A stretch of 64,000 nucleotides of DNA, from contig CM062290.1 of NCBI GenBank assembly GCA_031216915.1, positions 259,322,291 through 259,386,290 on the forward strand. Direction: 5' to 3'. Shown here in pieces: positions 1-11,172 of the stretch. A model generated the notes under the pieces. It was given only the letters and a program-made list of their open reading frames with translations, was not told the DNA's origin and made no database searches. The position numbers and the translations under genes are program-made. This stretch comes from Pictodentalium vernedei. Taxonomy: Eukaryota; Mollusca; Scaphopoda; Dentaliida; Dentaliidae. The first letter of the stretch is position 1, and each line of letters starts with the position of its first letter.

Positions 1-36
1 ATGCTTTTTGACATGGAATTTAAAGTTAATATTCAC

Positions 37-205
37 AACTATGTCCGACCTTGTATTCCTTCGTTTTGCGGTCATTTGTTTTCAGACTTGACAAAATGAT
101 TAACCAATATTAATAGTTGGTGTACATAACTTTGTCCGAGCTTGTATTCCTTCATTTTGTGGTCAAATGTTTACAAACGTAGCGCAGTGATTAACCAACA
201 CGGGA
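37..205. repeat. Diverged ~90-bp tandem duplication
   Basis: Two direct copies lie about 90 bp apart. Both contain gtccga(c/g)cttgtattcc (near 44 and 134), then a cttttg(c/t)ggtca-like stretch, and end in gattaaccaa. Divergence is about 15-20 percent, so the duplication is old. No coding signal is seen in it. Confidence 0.7.
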
Positions 206-829
206 AGCTGTGCACATGCGACTTTTGAGGTATCACAGTACTAAATATTTTAGGCGTCCATTATAACGTTCAGGCGGAAGTGGAAAAAAATGATCGCATC
301 ACTTTAATTTGGGCTGTGAAATATCTTTGTCAAGTACAGCCCTTCAGACAACTTTTTCTGACCCGAAAACAGGGGGTCATGCAACAAATAAGAGAGAAAA
401 ACCGACAAGAAGGGAAGTACAGGTCACGTGCACATATTTGTCAAGAGAGTTCCCAACAAAAACACACCAATAGTTAATTGTATTTTTTAGGTCCAAAAAG
501 TCATCAAATCACCCTCGTCAGTTACCTGGAATATTCAGCAATAATGCAAGATGTCAGAAGAATGCTTCAAATGTTTATTGAAACAATATATGTTCCCAAG
601 GCTGCTTAGTTTTAGAGATTGCATAATTTCCGAGTGCAACTTTTCAAGGCAGGTAACTCTAATTCAAATATTTACTGAAGTGATACCTATAATCAACCCC
701 AACCCTACCAAAGATACATTTTACCTCTTTTATGTGATAAAAGGCTCATTTCTGCATTAGAATTCACTTCCCACCGAGTCAAAAACATGGGAAATTAGTT
801 TTGTTAAAAAAAAGTGTCCAAAATGTGTC
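206..829. other. Non-coding stretch, nothing recognised
   Basis: Only short chance ORFs are present (65 and 69 codons), with no family motif, no convincing splice-site pairs and no internal repeats that I can see. Confidence 0.5.
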
Positions 830-894
830 AAATGGGCTTAAATTTATTTATTTATTGGTGTTTAAGGTCACATACTTATGCAAATGGGCTTAAA
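830..894 (-). mobile_element. Extremely 5'-truncated SINE insertion with target duplication
   Basis: About 39 bp (843-881) match the 3' end of the SINE family at 37903-38274: a tttattta tail, then gtgtttaaggtcacatac, then ttatgc. The fragment is bracketed by 13-bp direct repeats aaatgggcttaaa at 830-842 and 882-894. This is what aborted target-primed reverse transcription leaves. Orientation follows the A/T tail and is on the minus strand. Confidence 0.8.
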
Positions 895-1080
895 AACTGG
901 TATTGCCTCCAATAAATTTTTCTACTCTTGTTACTGAATGAGTAAGCTGGGAGGGATAAGAATTCACAGCTTTCTTTGAAAACTACCCAAATCCCAAAAT
1001 AAAACTAAAATCTGCATCAGCACACAATACTTTTTGAAAACGAATCTGTCTTATTTAACCATACAGCAAGAGAAAGTGTT

Positions 1081-1116
<36 letters not shown>

Positions 1117-3362
1117 CACACACACACATAAAACAATATGCATGTCAACTTTGTTTAAAAAATAGGGGTTGCAGCTATTAATTCACCAATATCAATAGAC
1201 AGTGCTATTTTATCCCAACAACTGATGTCAAAGTTTCTTCTACCTACTGATGTGGTAAAATATTGCCCTAAATCTGAATGTGCCCCCACCCCTGGTATGC
1301 CCCTTTTCATAAAAACTATGATATAAGAAATAAATTAATTGATGTTGCCACAAAACACACCTCTTGTGATATTAAATTTCCCATTTCTGATTGTTTTTAA
1401 ATCACATTCTGGCTCCTGTAGATGTTTCACATTGTGTTTGATGAATATTTTGTAATTTTTGTAAAAAACAAAGCCTAAGTTTTTCAGTTAAGGCACCTAG
1501 AGTCATTGGTATGGCACTGACAAAACAAAAAACACTGATTTTTTCCAACAGTATGACCAGTACACTCCTTTGGTATCTCATAAAACCGTAAAAATGCCTG
1601 AAACCATCAACTATTGATTCAGTAGTGCTGTGCTTGTGCTGCAAGTATGCATAAGCACATTCACAACTTTGGTTTTAATCCCCACAGACACCCATTCTGA
1701 CAAAAAGAATAAAATTGTAGAATATATGTCTCCAAAGAGGATGAATCAGATATTTGTTTCAAAAATATATTGCTCTTTGATGTTTAATATATTTATGTAT
1801 GCGTGTGAGGTTAGAGAGTGAAAGATATCAGCTGACAATTATTGAAAATTGTCCGGACGGATGGATGGATGGGTGGGCAGGCAGGCAGTCTACATAAGAG
1901 TACTGACGGACATATAATGAAAAATATAGTGAGAAGAGACAGGGCAAGGTTGTTGAAACAGAAAAAGACTCAGTGGACCATGCATGCTGCAGTCCGAAAT
2001 CAAACTGAGAGGGTATGCTATTAACCCCAGTCTCCAAAACATGCTGTACAGTCTTTCCAAATGTTTCTCATCAGCTGAGGGGTTCTGTGTGGTTGGGAGG
2101 GGGACTTGCTTCAAGGAGAGAACACATTTGTTACTGTAGTTTTGTGCTGTAACACGTGCGGACAGCACCAGTACTGGACTACCATATTAGTGGCTATGCA
2201 TAAATGTCATTCATTCAAATTTGTCACTTTATTATGTTATTGTTTCCACTGTAGCCCCACTCCACCCACCCCCAAAATTTGTGCTCCAAAATACTCTTTC
2301 AAATTGGTTTTCTAACATTTTGAACAGCACAATATGGAGAAAACCTTCTAAATACCAGTAAAAAAAAGTGCAATATACATGCATGTTTTCTGGCTGTGTG
2401 TTTGGATGGTGATTTAGGAGGGGGTTGGAAGATAGGAATCCCCCTCTGTCCCTAGTACTATGAGGGGAATCATGGTTTAAATAAAAATAAATTGTGTTAA
2501 TAGGGTAAAATTTGGCTGTTATTTGGCATTTGCCAGAGGTTAAAGTGTGCTCCTGGAGGCTACACTTGCTCAAGATGTGAATTCGCATTCAGCCTTAATT
2601 TTGGCAACATATAGCCTCTATTGCTGACTGAGACAATAATATAACTCTTCAAAACAATAAAACAGTATTGTAAGGTGTGTGGTACCCCAATGAACATTTA
2701 AATGTGAAATAATCTACAAAAATAATAATAATATAAGGTTTGGAAGTCAAAAAATCTATTTCCTATAGGTATCACAGACCTAAATATTGAGATGAAATGA
2801 CTCATTATGGTTGAGTTATTGCCTCTTTTTGACTTGGGAGTATTTTTGCAACTTTCGTGATTTTTTCAGTATTTGTTTTGTTTTTATTAAACATTCATTA
2901 ATCCATGTTGGAACCTGCTCAGTTGTGATGTTGAGATCGGCCAGACTCATATTGGCAGATTTATTGCAGTTTTTGTTGACTTGGGAGTATTTTTTAAATC
3001 TGCTTAATGTGGAATGCAGAGGTTTTCTTTCCATTTATTTGAAATCAGGACAGCACCTCTAGTGCATCTTGTACTGTTCCCACTTCGAGATCTGAGGTAT
3101 ATTTTGAATAGTTTTCCATTAACTCTCTCTCTCTCTTGATAAACAGCTCCAAAAATAGAAAACAGGTATCAATTTAAGAAGATTATTACTCAAACAATAA
3201 TCTCATTCTTTTGTAACAACCCTCTCTGTCAAGAGACCAGCTGGGATGCAGAATATGATGGAAACCCACTTTTGCATGATGAAAGTAATTTGACTGTGCA
3301 ACCATTATGATGCCTTTATCATGTGAGACAGGGCTTGAGTGTTAGTTGCAATGATGACTTCA
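895..3362. other. Non-coding stretch with low-complexity patches
   Basis: No ORF with family motifs. It holds a 29-bp C run followed by (CA)n at 1087-1128, a gatggatgg / gcaggcag patch near 1857-1888, a short (CT)n near 3125, and a 19-bp direct repeat, ttgacttgggagtattttt, at 2828 and 2978. None of this points to a gene. Confidence 0.5.
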
Positions 3363-3509
3363 GACCATAAGTTATTGTGATGAACTGATGGCAACATAGT
3401 CTGAGGTTTGAGGCTCGGAGCTAAGCAAAGTGTTGAGGTTGAACATATGCTCTGAGCCACAATCCTCAGACCACGTTACCATCAATTCATCACAATAATG
3501 CATATGGTC
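3363..3509. repeat. Foldback MITE-like inverted repeat
   Basis: The left arm starts gaccataagttattgtgatg and the right arm is its imperfect complement, ending catatggtc. Arms are about 60 bp with a loop of about 25 bp. Terminal gaccat/atggtc makes a MITE-like foldback likely. No target duplication was resolved. Confidence 0.65.
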
Positions 3510-3656
3510 CAATAAGACCCTACCCAAAGCCCAAAACCCACATCATGAAATGAACAAGGCAACTTTAACAATAACAAATTTAGTGAATAAACCATTTGTG
3601 TACCCCACGACGTCACTCGACAACAAAAAATCAGTAACTTAGATAAATGTCAAGGC

Positions 3657-3712
3657 TACTCCATCTCAGTTCAAATCCTGAAAAAGTTCATTATTTGAAC
3701 GGAGATGGAGTA
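3657..3712. repeat. Short hairpin, 20-bp arms
   Basis: tactccatctcagttcaaat is followed, after a ~16-nt loop, by atttgaacggagatggagta, its complement with one mismatch. It could be a MITE remnant or a structured site; context does not decide. Confidence 0.6.
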
Positions 3713-4254
3713 CCTCAACTTTTTTATAAGAGGGTTGTGAGTATACATTCATAGAATGATCTGGCCTCGAAAAATACAATTTTATACATAGTATGCACTT
3801 TGAATCTCCTCCCATTGTTATCATCTTTTCAAATATTTCACTTGGTGACATCAGACGGTAACATATATCACTGGAGCCGTAAACATAGAAAAAAACTAAG
3901 CGAGCTCTTGTCCAAGCAGAGAGTGAGGATGTTAGTCTTATTAGATCACGCCTTTCTATTAGCTTACTTTAAAAGTCAATAAACTGTGATCAAGCCTGCA
4001 AATAAGTAGCCAATTATGGCGATTGACAGTCACCATTGCACGTCTGATTCACTGTCATGACGAGTACATTTTCTGGAACTGACTATGAGCCTCCAATTTA
4101 AAAACATGTTGACTTTACCACTACCCAAATCCTTGACTTATTATCATTTATGGGAAAGCCCTCTTGCAGAGAGCTTTCTGATAAATGATAACAGAACAAG
4201 ATCACAGTCCAATCTTCATATACCATTAACTGGTAGAGTGCTGGAAACCCATGT

Positions 4255-5750
4255 TTGGGCTTTATTCCAAAGTGCATGTGCTGCCACTTAAAGGCTTCAT
4301 ATTCTCTGAATCTACTTCCTATTATCTTTGAAGCGAAGGTTCAGAATGGCATCCTCCTTAATATGGAGTCAGGAAGGGTAACATTGATTGTTCTTTTAGA
4401 CCTTAGTGCTGATTTTGACACTGTTTGTCATAAAACTCTGCTAGAGACAATGACTTAATGGTGTTGCTGCTAGCTGGCTATCATCATACCTCAAGAATAG
4501 ACAGCAGCGTGTACCAATAAATGGTAATCTGTCAAAAGACTTCCATCTTGAATGTGGAGTCCCACAGGGCAGTTGCCTTGGTCCTGTTCTGTTTCTATTC
4601 TATATTTCAAAAATGTTCACCATCATTGAATCTCACCTACCTGATGTCCATGGTTATGCTGATGACACACAGGTCTATTTCTCTTTTCGACCATCAATCA
4701 AGGATCAAACTAAAGCTCTAGAAACTATTGAATCATGTATTTTGGACATTCGCACATGGATGGTTTCAAACAAATTAATGATAAATGATGATAAGACTGA
4801 ATTCCTAATAAATGGTTCACAACAACAACTCACTAAAGTTGACATCAATTCAGTGAAGGTAGGAGATTCCGCCATCAGTGCAAGTAACAGTGTATGTAAT
4901 CTTGGTGCCTTCTTCGACTCTACCATGTCTATGGACCGACATGTTACAAATATGTGCAATAAGGATTTCAGAGGTCTATACAAAGTTAAACAGATAAGAC
5001 AATTCCTCACCAAAGACTCAACAAAAACCCTAGTTCATGCCTTTGTAACTTCACATTTGGATTATTGTAATGCCTTACTGTTCAACCTTCCACAATATCA
5101 GTACTCTCGCCTGCAGATGGTACAAAATGCATCAGCCCGAGTGGTATGTAGGGTAATACGATCTGAACACATCACTCCTGTTCTGAGGGATATGCACTGG
5201 TTGCCAGTTAAGTACAGAATAATTTTCAAAACTTTATTATTAGTTTTTAAGACACAAAACAACATGTCACCAGCCTACTTAGAGGAACTCCTTAACCCTT
5301 TACCCAATGCAGACGATATCAAAATTGATTATTTTAAATATCTTTTTTTCAAATTTTTCAAAACATTTAAACAAAACCATATCATGTGACCCCTCATTGG
5401 AACGAGCTCAACGAGCTCATTCCAACAAGGGGTCACATGATATGGTTTTGTCGAAATTTTTTGAAATATAAAATTTTTCTGCTGAATTTGCATATTACGC
5501 GGGCGGATGCAGGCGATTCGTTGGGTAAAAGGTTAATACCAAGAATGTGCGTCAATACAACCTGAGGTCCGATGGTAAAATGCTGCTGCATGTTCCAAAA
5601 CATAGGTGTAAGACATTTGGAGATAGGTCATTCTCATTTGCTGGCCCACACTTGTGGAATAATTTACCAGAACACCTAAAAAGACTGTCAAATGTCAACC
5701 TTTTCAAGAAAGATCTCAAAACATACCTGTTTCAAAAAGCCTATAAGTGA
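4255..5750 (+). pseudogene. LINE reverse transcriptase remnant
   Basis: Motif order fits a LINE RT. The first aspartate motif, VLLDLSADFDTV, is at about 4381-4425. GVPQGSCLGPVLF is at 4556-4594. The catalytic YADDTQ box is at about 4652-4670. The C-terminal tail features RLQMVQNASARVV, MHWLPV, then CKTFGDRSFSFAGPHLWNNL near 5605-5665. The first motif is in frame 1 and everything from about 4458 is in frame 2, so there is one frameshift near 4440-4458. The frame is interrupted again by the MITE at 5292. It reads as a dead 5'-truncated copy; normally the enzyme primes cDNA at the nicked target. Confidence 0.85.
5292..5536. mobile_element. TTAA-flanked foldback MITE, family M1 (copy a)
   Basis: Ends are TTAAcccTTTACCCAA and ttgggtaaaaggTTAA. 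The centre is a large palindrome around ggaacgagctcaacgagctc, flanked by the complementary arms atcatgtgacccctcattgg and ccaacaaggggtcacatgat. It sits in LINE sequence at a single TTAA, so the 4-bp duplication is visible. TTAA targets and cccttt-type ends suggest mobilisation by a piggyBac-like or other TTAA-specific transposase. It is non-coding. Confidence 0.85.
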
Positions 5751-5915
5751 TGTTCTGGACTGTAAGATATTGTATATATTCCATTTGTATATTTGCATGA
5801 GCTCAGTAACATGTACAGTGCCTTAGAATATGGTTGTATATCTTCTGAACTATAATTTTGGCGCTATATAAATGTGTATATTATTATTATTATTTAGTCT
5901 TTGTGGATTTGTCTT

Positions 5916-5965
5916 GTTACAGTTTATGGGAGAGTGCCCTGAGGCACTCTCCCATAAAATGTAAC
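5916..5965. repeat. Near-perfect 25-bp-arm palindrome
   Basis: gttacagtttatgggagagt is followed by gccctgaggc and then a complementary arm ending ccataaaatgtaac. There is almost no loop, so it would form a stable cruciform. A weaker relative with tttatgggaaagccctc lies at about 4143-4186. It sits just beyond the LINE tail. Confidence 0.7.
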
Positions 5966-5976
5966 AATGCAAAGAC

Positions 5977-7273
5977 ACATGATCAAGTTTCGCCAAGCAA
6001 AAATAATTTAGCACTCTGCCAGTTAATATATATATATGCATGTTAAAAACTTAACATGCCATTTACTTCTCCCTTGAAATTTTAGTAGAGAAACTAACAA
6101 GCTGAATTTGACATTTTTGCTTCTCCTGGTGACAGATAAACATTAGAAAATTATTTCTAGATACGAATGAATGAATCAAAATCTACCTTCTACAGGGGTG
6201 TTCTGCTCAATAGAGTATTGCTGCTTCATCTGCCAAAAGAGAAATATACAATGTTTGCGACCAAACTATTGCATCCTAATCTCTGTGACAGGTACCAACA
6301 ATTACAGATACAAAACTGTTGTACCTGTCACAATGACAGTGACAGAAAAGCATACCCAGACCACTGATGTGCCCAAACCCACAAAGTAATGGCCAAATGA
6401 AAATTTTTCTAAGATTTGAGATTTTATAAGCATGTGACCTTGACCTTTGTCATTGGACCTGGTGGTGCTGCATAACACAGCATCACTTTGTATTTTACCC
6501 TTGTGTGATGTTTTGTGTAAATCCCCTCAGCCTTTATAGAGTTATGACTAAGGCACAATTTTCAAGACAGGCAGACTGACAAAATGTGGGCAGACTGACA
6601 AAATGTGGACAGACTGACAGTTGGTTGAACAAAAGATTGGATAACCTGTGCTTAAGATATTTGCTTTTGAAATTTACAGGTTTAGATACATTTTCTGGTT
6701 ATAAAAAATGGTAAGTGCCATATCACACACTACATGAAAATGTACATTCACTAAGTCACATAATAGATGATCTAATTTATAACCAGAAAGAAAACAGTGA
6801 CTAACCCTGTGCATTGCACCAAATTAGTTGGTAAGCCAACATACACTGGCTGACCATAGGCATTGCACATGATTAGTTGATAGGCTGCCATATCACACAC
6901 TACATGAAAATATACACTAAGGCTGTAAAAATGCACGGGGGTAGTTGGTTACATGTTACATAGGGTGCAGGATTCAAGGAACTAATGGAAATATTTCTAC
7001 TAGATTGTGGACATTTTTGTTAATGTGAATTCAAAAAAAAATGACCAAATCCCTTTAAAACTGTAGAAGGACATGTGATAGGCTGTGGATGCAGACATAA
7101 ACAAGCAGACAAACAGATGGACATTTTTGAGAGCCCCTTTTGGACCAACAGACAGACAAACATGGTAATATCTACCCTCCCCTCCACACTTCTTAAATAG
7201 CCCATTCAGATATTCCAGTGGAACAAGTTCACAGACCTTGTTCCAATGGCATCCTTCTTTGTATTTTCTTGTT
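5977..7273. other. Non-coding stretch with short repeats
   Basis: No gene seen. It contains about 2.5 tandem copies of cagactgacaaaatgtgg near 6570-6620, and a 25-30-bp direct repeat, gccatatcacacactacatg plus following bases, at about 6717 and 6886. A diverged relative of the M1 palindromic core (tggaacaag...cttgttccaatgg) lies at about 7219-7249. Confidence 0.55.
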
Positions 7274-7505
7274 TTAACACTTTACCAAATGTAAAAGCGC
7301 AAACCGACCAGTGCTATTCACAAAAATTACCATTCAATTTCACTATTTTTTGTCTCAAAAACACAGCTTATAACCCCTCATTGGAATGAGCTCATTCTAA
7401 TGAGGGGTTTTAAGCTATTTTTTTGACAAAAAAATGAAAAAAATTAGTTGTTCAAGAATTGTGTTTGCAAGTGTCATCTGGATAGTGCATTAGGTAAAAG
7501 GTTAA
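7274..7505. mobile_element. TTAA MITE, family M1 (copy b)
   Basis: Ends are TTAAcactttaccaaatg and gcattaggtaaaaggTTAA. The core is attggaatgagctcattcta, with the arms cttataacccctc / gaggggttttaag. It is shorter in the centre than copy a. Confidence 0.75.
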
Positions 7506-7524
7506 CTCTTAACCCACTGAGTAT

Positions 7525-7593
7525 TTTGTAAATATTTTTCATCCAAACTAGTCATGACTGCTTTAATGCAGCCATGACTAGATTTGATGAAAA
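7525..7593. repeat. Left part of a foldback split by DIRS copy 1
   Basis: gtattttgtaaatatttttc at 7523-7542 and the stem catccaaactagtcatgact / agccatgactagatttgatg fold on each other around gctttaatgc. The mirror of the outer part (tattgatattttgttatcaa) starts at 12794, directly after the DIRS end. DIRS copy 1 therefore landed inside this older foldback. Confidence 0.6.
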
Positions 7594-7820
7594 GTTAAAA
7601 AATTTATAGTAATTTATATATTTTTTATACTTACCAATGACCCAGACTTAGCTGGTGCTAACCCCTTAAATTATAGGGCCAAACACAAATTTTGCCCCCC
7701 AATCCCCAAAATTTGCATCAAAAACCGAAATTTCAATGTCCTATGTGGTCCTCCATACCTTTTATCCACTGCGCATGCGCAGTGTCAAGGAGGTCTTGAA
7801 ATTGGCTCCAAAAGTCATTC
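7594..7820. repeat. DIRS copy 1, left inverted terminal repeat
   Basis: It begins gttaaaaaatttatagtaat and contains ttaccaatgacccagactta, gggccaaacacaaattttgc and the palindrome actgcgcatgcgcagt (7768-7783). About 200 bp match the complement of 12568-12793. Being downstream of the recombinase, it is the 3' terminal repeat. Confidence 0.85.
7768..7783. promoter_or_regulatory. NRF-1-like palindrome in DIRS terminal repeat
   Basis: actgcgcatgcgcagt is a perfect 16-bp palindrome containing the NRF-1 (ALPAL) consensus YGCGCAYGCGCR. The same site recurs in the right repeat at 12625-12640 and in other DIRS copies. In the right repeat it would lie at the 5' end of the transcribed element, where a promoter is expected. 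Binding is inference. Confidence 0.6.
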
Positions 7821-7896
7821 TTCCAACCAGTGCCTGGTAAGTGTTATATAATCAGCGGGGAGGTATGAGTTCCCAACTCATGGGAGGGCCATCCCC

Positions 7897-7985
7897 ATCT
7901 GGGTCATTGGTAAGTATAAAAAATATATAAATTACTATAAATTTTTTAACATTTTTATACTGTACCAATGACCCAGACTTAGCTG
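7897..7985. repeat. DIRS copy 1, internal complementary region (ICR)
   Basis: Two parts lie back to back. tctgggtcattggtaagtat through taaattttttaac (to 7950) is the complement of the left outer edge at 7594-7646. The next part, tttttatactgtaccaatga and on, is the complement of the right outer edge ending at 12793. A joint of both outer edges is the defining ICR of DIRS-1-type elements, used as template when the cDNA is circularised. Confidence 0.9.
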
Positions 7986-8589
7986 AATAGAAAAAAGGCT
8001 GGAGGGCCTAGGACATAAAGAAAATTCCAATAGACTCAATTACCTGAAAACAAAATTATCCCCTCAAGGAGAAGAGGAGAACAGGTTTTACATGTATCTT
8101 TCTTGTTTGTATCAAAAAAGAAAGACACAATACCATTCCGTAATTGAGCACAATAACATCAATGATCTCTATTAACATCCAGTATAATCCATTATACTAA
8201 TCTTATTAAAGGAAAGCCAATAATTAAAGATAGTCCAGATAATGGGACTCTTTATACTCATTAAAAAGTGTCCGAGGATTGTATATTAGCGCTCGTATGA
8301 TCCGTGACATATACAAATGTTTCACACCGAGCTACACTTTAAAAATATTACATGAATTAGGTTTACACTTTAAAACCATCCCGGCACCGACTCGGAATTA
8401 CTGATTCCAGAGGAGGTATTCCCTTGCTTTTCACTATAAAGCAGGTGACCTAAGGGAACACCATCCCCCCCGCCCCCTTTCCCTTGCCCTGGGTCAAATA
8501 CCCCAGATCGAAGAGGGCAGCAGGACAGAGTAACTGCCGGAACTATTAGCATAAGTCCAAGAAGTAGACAGCTCTCTTACTTCATGCGC

Positions 8590-9400
8590 TGAAATCTTAA
8601 GCACAGACTGCTGAGCTGAAGATAATTTTTCATAAGCAGTACGGATAGTTAATTGAATCCCCCTTGCAATAGAATGGACTGTAATGTCCCTTCTATTAGG
8701 CAGCAGAAACAGAAAGAAATGTTTACGTCCCTTTCTGGTAAACTCAGATCTACTTATGTAAATACATATAGCTCTAACAGGACAGAATAAAGGTCTATGC
8801 CCATCTGAAGACGGAAGAGCCTTAATAACAATAGGTTTCGAATACTTATTAGGAGCCTGATTTTAGCCAAAAATCCAACATTAGTAGTCAAGGTAATAGT
8901 ATTACCTACACTACGATAGTGAGAATCATTCACAGACAGTGCCTGAAGCTCACTAACTCTTCTAGCAGAAGAGAAGGCTAAGAGAAAGCTGTCTTATAAG
9001 ATAAGAATTTGAAGTCCACTGTATCAAGAGGCTCAAATGGCACTTCTTTAGCTTAAAAAGAACCCAAGCTAAATTCCACTTAGGAATTAATCTAAGGGTT
9101 CTAGGTCTATTTATCAAAAAGTTTTTCAGTAACTTAGATAAAGAGACATTAGATCCAATCTGTAAACTATCATGATGTGCATAGGTATCAACAGAATGAT
9201 TCCTACATCACCGTGAGAAAACCTTCCACTTAGCAGCATAATTTAGCAAAGAGGCGGTCCTCCTACAGTTAGAAATTGCGTCCACTGCTCGTCCTGTAAA
9301 TTGCTTGCTGTGCAAGAAGGACCGCACAACAGAAATATGTGAAGGTTGAGACCTTGCGGGTTGTGATGCAGTGTGCGCGATTTCCCCTGCGAAAGAAGAT
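8590..9400 (-). pseudogene. DIRS copy 1, tyrosine recombinase region
   Basis: Homologous to the better preserved region of copy 4 (55641-56640). The N-terminal end carries the block FTGRAVDAISNCRR, a conserved part of the recombinase N-terminal domain here. The enzyme normally joins circular DIRS DNA to its target without staggered cuts, which is why these copies lack target duplications. The region is degenerate, a fossil. Confidence 0.75.
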
Positions 9401-10480
9401 CCTCTCGTGGAGGAAGCTTCCGCGGCATGTCCCACAGCAGACACCTGAGTAGATTTATCCACAGACTCTGGGGTGACAGAGATGCTACCAACAGAATTTT
9501 GCAGTGCAATTGCTTTATCTTGAGCAATATCTGCTGAATCAATGGCGCTGGAGGATACGCGTATCCTATCATTCCGTCCCAAGAGATCGTCTACTGCAAA
9601 CACTCGAGGATCTGCACATGGTGACCCATACGTCTGCAACTGATTGTTGAGATGCGTTGCAAATAAGTCTATCGTTGGACGGTCCCATTGGTAGCAAATC
9701 TGATTGAATACTCGTTTGTTGAGAGTCCATTCTGACAGTAACATGCGACCATTCCGTGAAAGGGAGTCTGCCAAAACGTTCAAATGACCCGGAATATGAC
9801 GGACTGATAGAAGAACTTGATGCTCTAGGACAAACAGAAGGATTCTTTCCGTTAAACTGAATAACGGAATGGAATGAGTGCCTCCCTGGTTCCGAATATA
9901 CGCTACTACTGTCGAATTGTCAGACAGAATTTGAACAAGTGAATTCTGAAGAATGTTCATTCATTGACGTAGCGCAAGCCATATTGACATCATCTCTTGA
10001 TGTTCATGTACTTGTTAGGAACTGCGGATACTAAAGACCCTGGCACCCTGAATCTGTTGGGCTCAGAGTTGCGCCCCAACCTGTTTGACTCGCATCCGTC
10101 ATTATCGTTAAACTCGGATCCAGCAGTTGCAGTGGTACTCCTTGAGTTAACCACTGAATATCTGCCCAAGTCTGAATCTCTTGTTTCACTTGATTCGACA
10201 AGACGATGTTCGATTCAAGCGAATGAGTCTTCACACTCCAATTCTTGAGATAAAATATCTGTGGAGTGGACGAGTGCGTAGCCGCTCCATCGGAATAAGA
10301 TCCGCAGCGGGTCTGCACAAACCTGTCAGTCTCATGAATTCTCTCGCTGTTACTACATCTGAGTGAAGGCAAAAGCAAGCGTAACAACTGACTACTATCG
10401 CTCTGGTTAACGGCAGACAAACGAGATAGTTGTGCATCTCTAGGCCCATTCCCACGTGGGTGAATGATTAGGACGTCATT
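9400..10480 (-). pseudogene. DIRS copy 1, RNase H region
   Basis: RNase H hallmarks on the minus strand are TDASQTGWG near 10095 and RHIPGHLNVLADSLSR near 9760-9807. The conserved DIRS extension containing DLFATHLNNQ follows. The family's RNase H removes the RNA strand during cDNA synthesis. Fossil state, not functional. Confidence 0.8.
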
Positions 10481-11172
10481 AGATCCGACTTCTTTTCGTT
10501 TACTATGTAACCGAGACATTGGAACAATTGAAGCAGAGTCTGAACATCGTGCTGAAGCATTAACTTGTTGCCGTACCTCTGAAGAATGTCGTCCAAGTAG
10601 GCCGATGTTACCACAGACGAATGAGCTCGGAAATGAGTCATTACCGAGTTCATTATTCGAGTGAAGGTCCAGGGCGCTAGATTCAGACCAAAGCACATTG
10701 CTCGGAACTGATAAACGACTCCTAGGACAGCGAAGCGAAGATACTTTCTGAACGCCGGATGTACCATGACGTGAAAGTACGCATCCTTGATATCCAGCTC
10801 AGATCTATAACTGGACGAAACGAGCCGTCTGGTTTTGGAACCAGGAACAGGTGACTGTAGAAACCTGGAGATTCCTAGTTTTCTGCGACGTCTATAGTGT
10901 TCTTGTCCAGAAGAGATTGAACTTCTGATAGAAGCGAATCTCTCTTCTGAACGTCTGACGGAAGCTGAGTCCAACGTGGACTTCGAGTTAATGGAGGTTT
11001 TTCCTTGAAGGACAGCTAGACCTTCGGAAATAACTCTTTGCACCCATGGGTCGACCGTAATAGACAACCAATTGGTTAAGAATTTCGACAGCCTTCCGGC
11101 CAGTGGAACACAAAAGAGGTTTAGACCTCCTGGCCCTGCGAGGCTTGTGGGAGGAGAAACCACGTCCTCCAC
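10468..11172 (-). pseudogene. DIRS copy 1, reverse transcriptase region
   Basis: The palm motifs LDIKDAYFHVMVHP and YLDDIL are recognisable, as is FGLNLAPWTFTRIM between them. This is the usual RT order for DIRS/Ty3-related enzymes. It lies upstream (minus strand) of the RNase H region, as expected. Fossil. Confidence 0.85.

Larger units (their letters stand above)
4250..5890 (+). mobile_element. 5'-truncated CR1/L2-type LINE
   Basis: The 3' half of a Jockey-superfamily non-LTR retrotransposon: RT palm, thumb and the usual C-terminal tail, then a 3' UTR ending ggcgctatataaatgtgta and a (TTA)n tail at about 5862-5895. That ending is typical of CR1/L2-like LINEs. The 5' part (endonuclease and ORF1) is absent. 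A TTAA-flanked MITE (5292-5536) sits in the coding region. The clade within CR1/L2/Rex1 cannot be settled by eye. Confidence 0.85.

Noticed and set aside
1828-2588. Cluster of overlapping 60-118-residue ORFs
   Set aside because: Both strands and several frames open by chance; no motifs, no splice support.
4705-5013. 102-residue minus-strand ORF
   Set aside because: Shadow of the LINE RT on the opposite strand.
7620-7922. A separate 300-bp MITE at the left end of DIRS copy 1
   Set aside because: It has its own inverted ends, but the same module sits at the same place in all copies. Its inner half plus the following bases equals the joined complement of both element edges, which is the DIRS ICR.
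8370-8552. Small minus-strand Gly/Pro ORF
   Set aside because: Lies in the non-coding stretch between DIRS recombinase and ICR and differs between copies.
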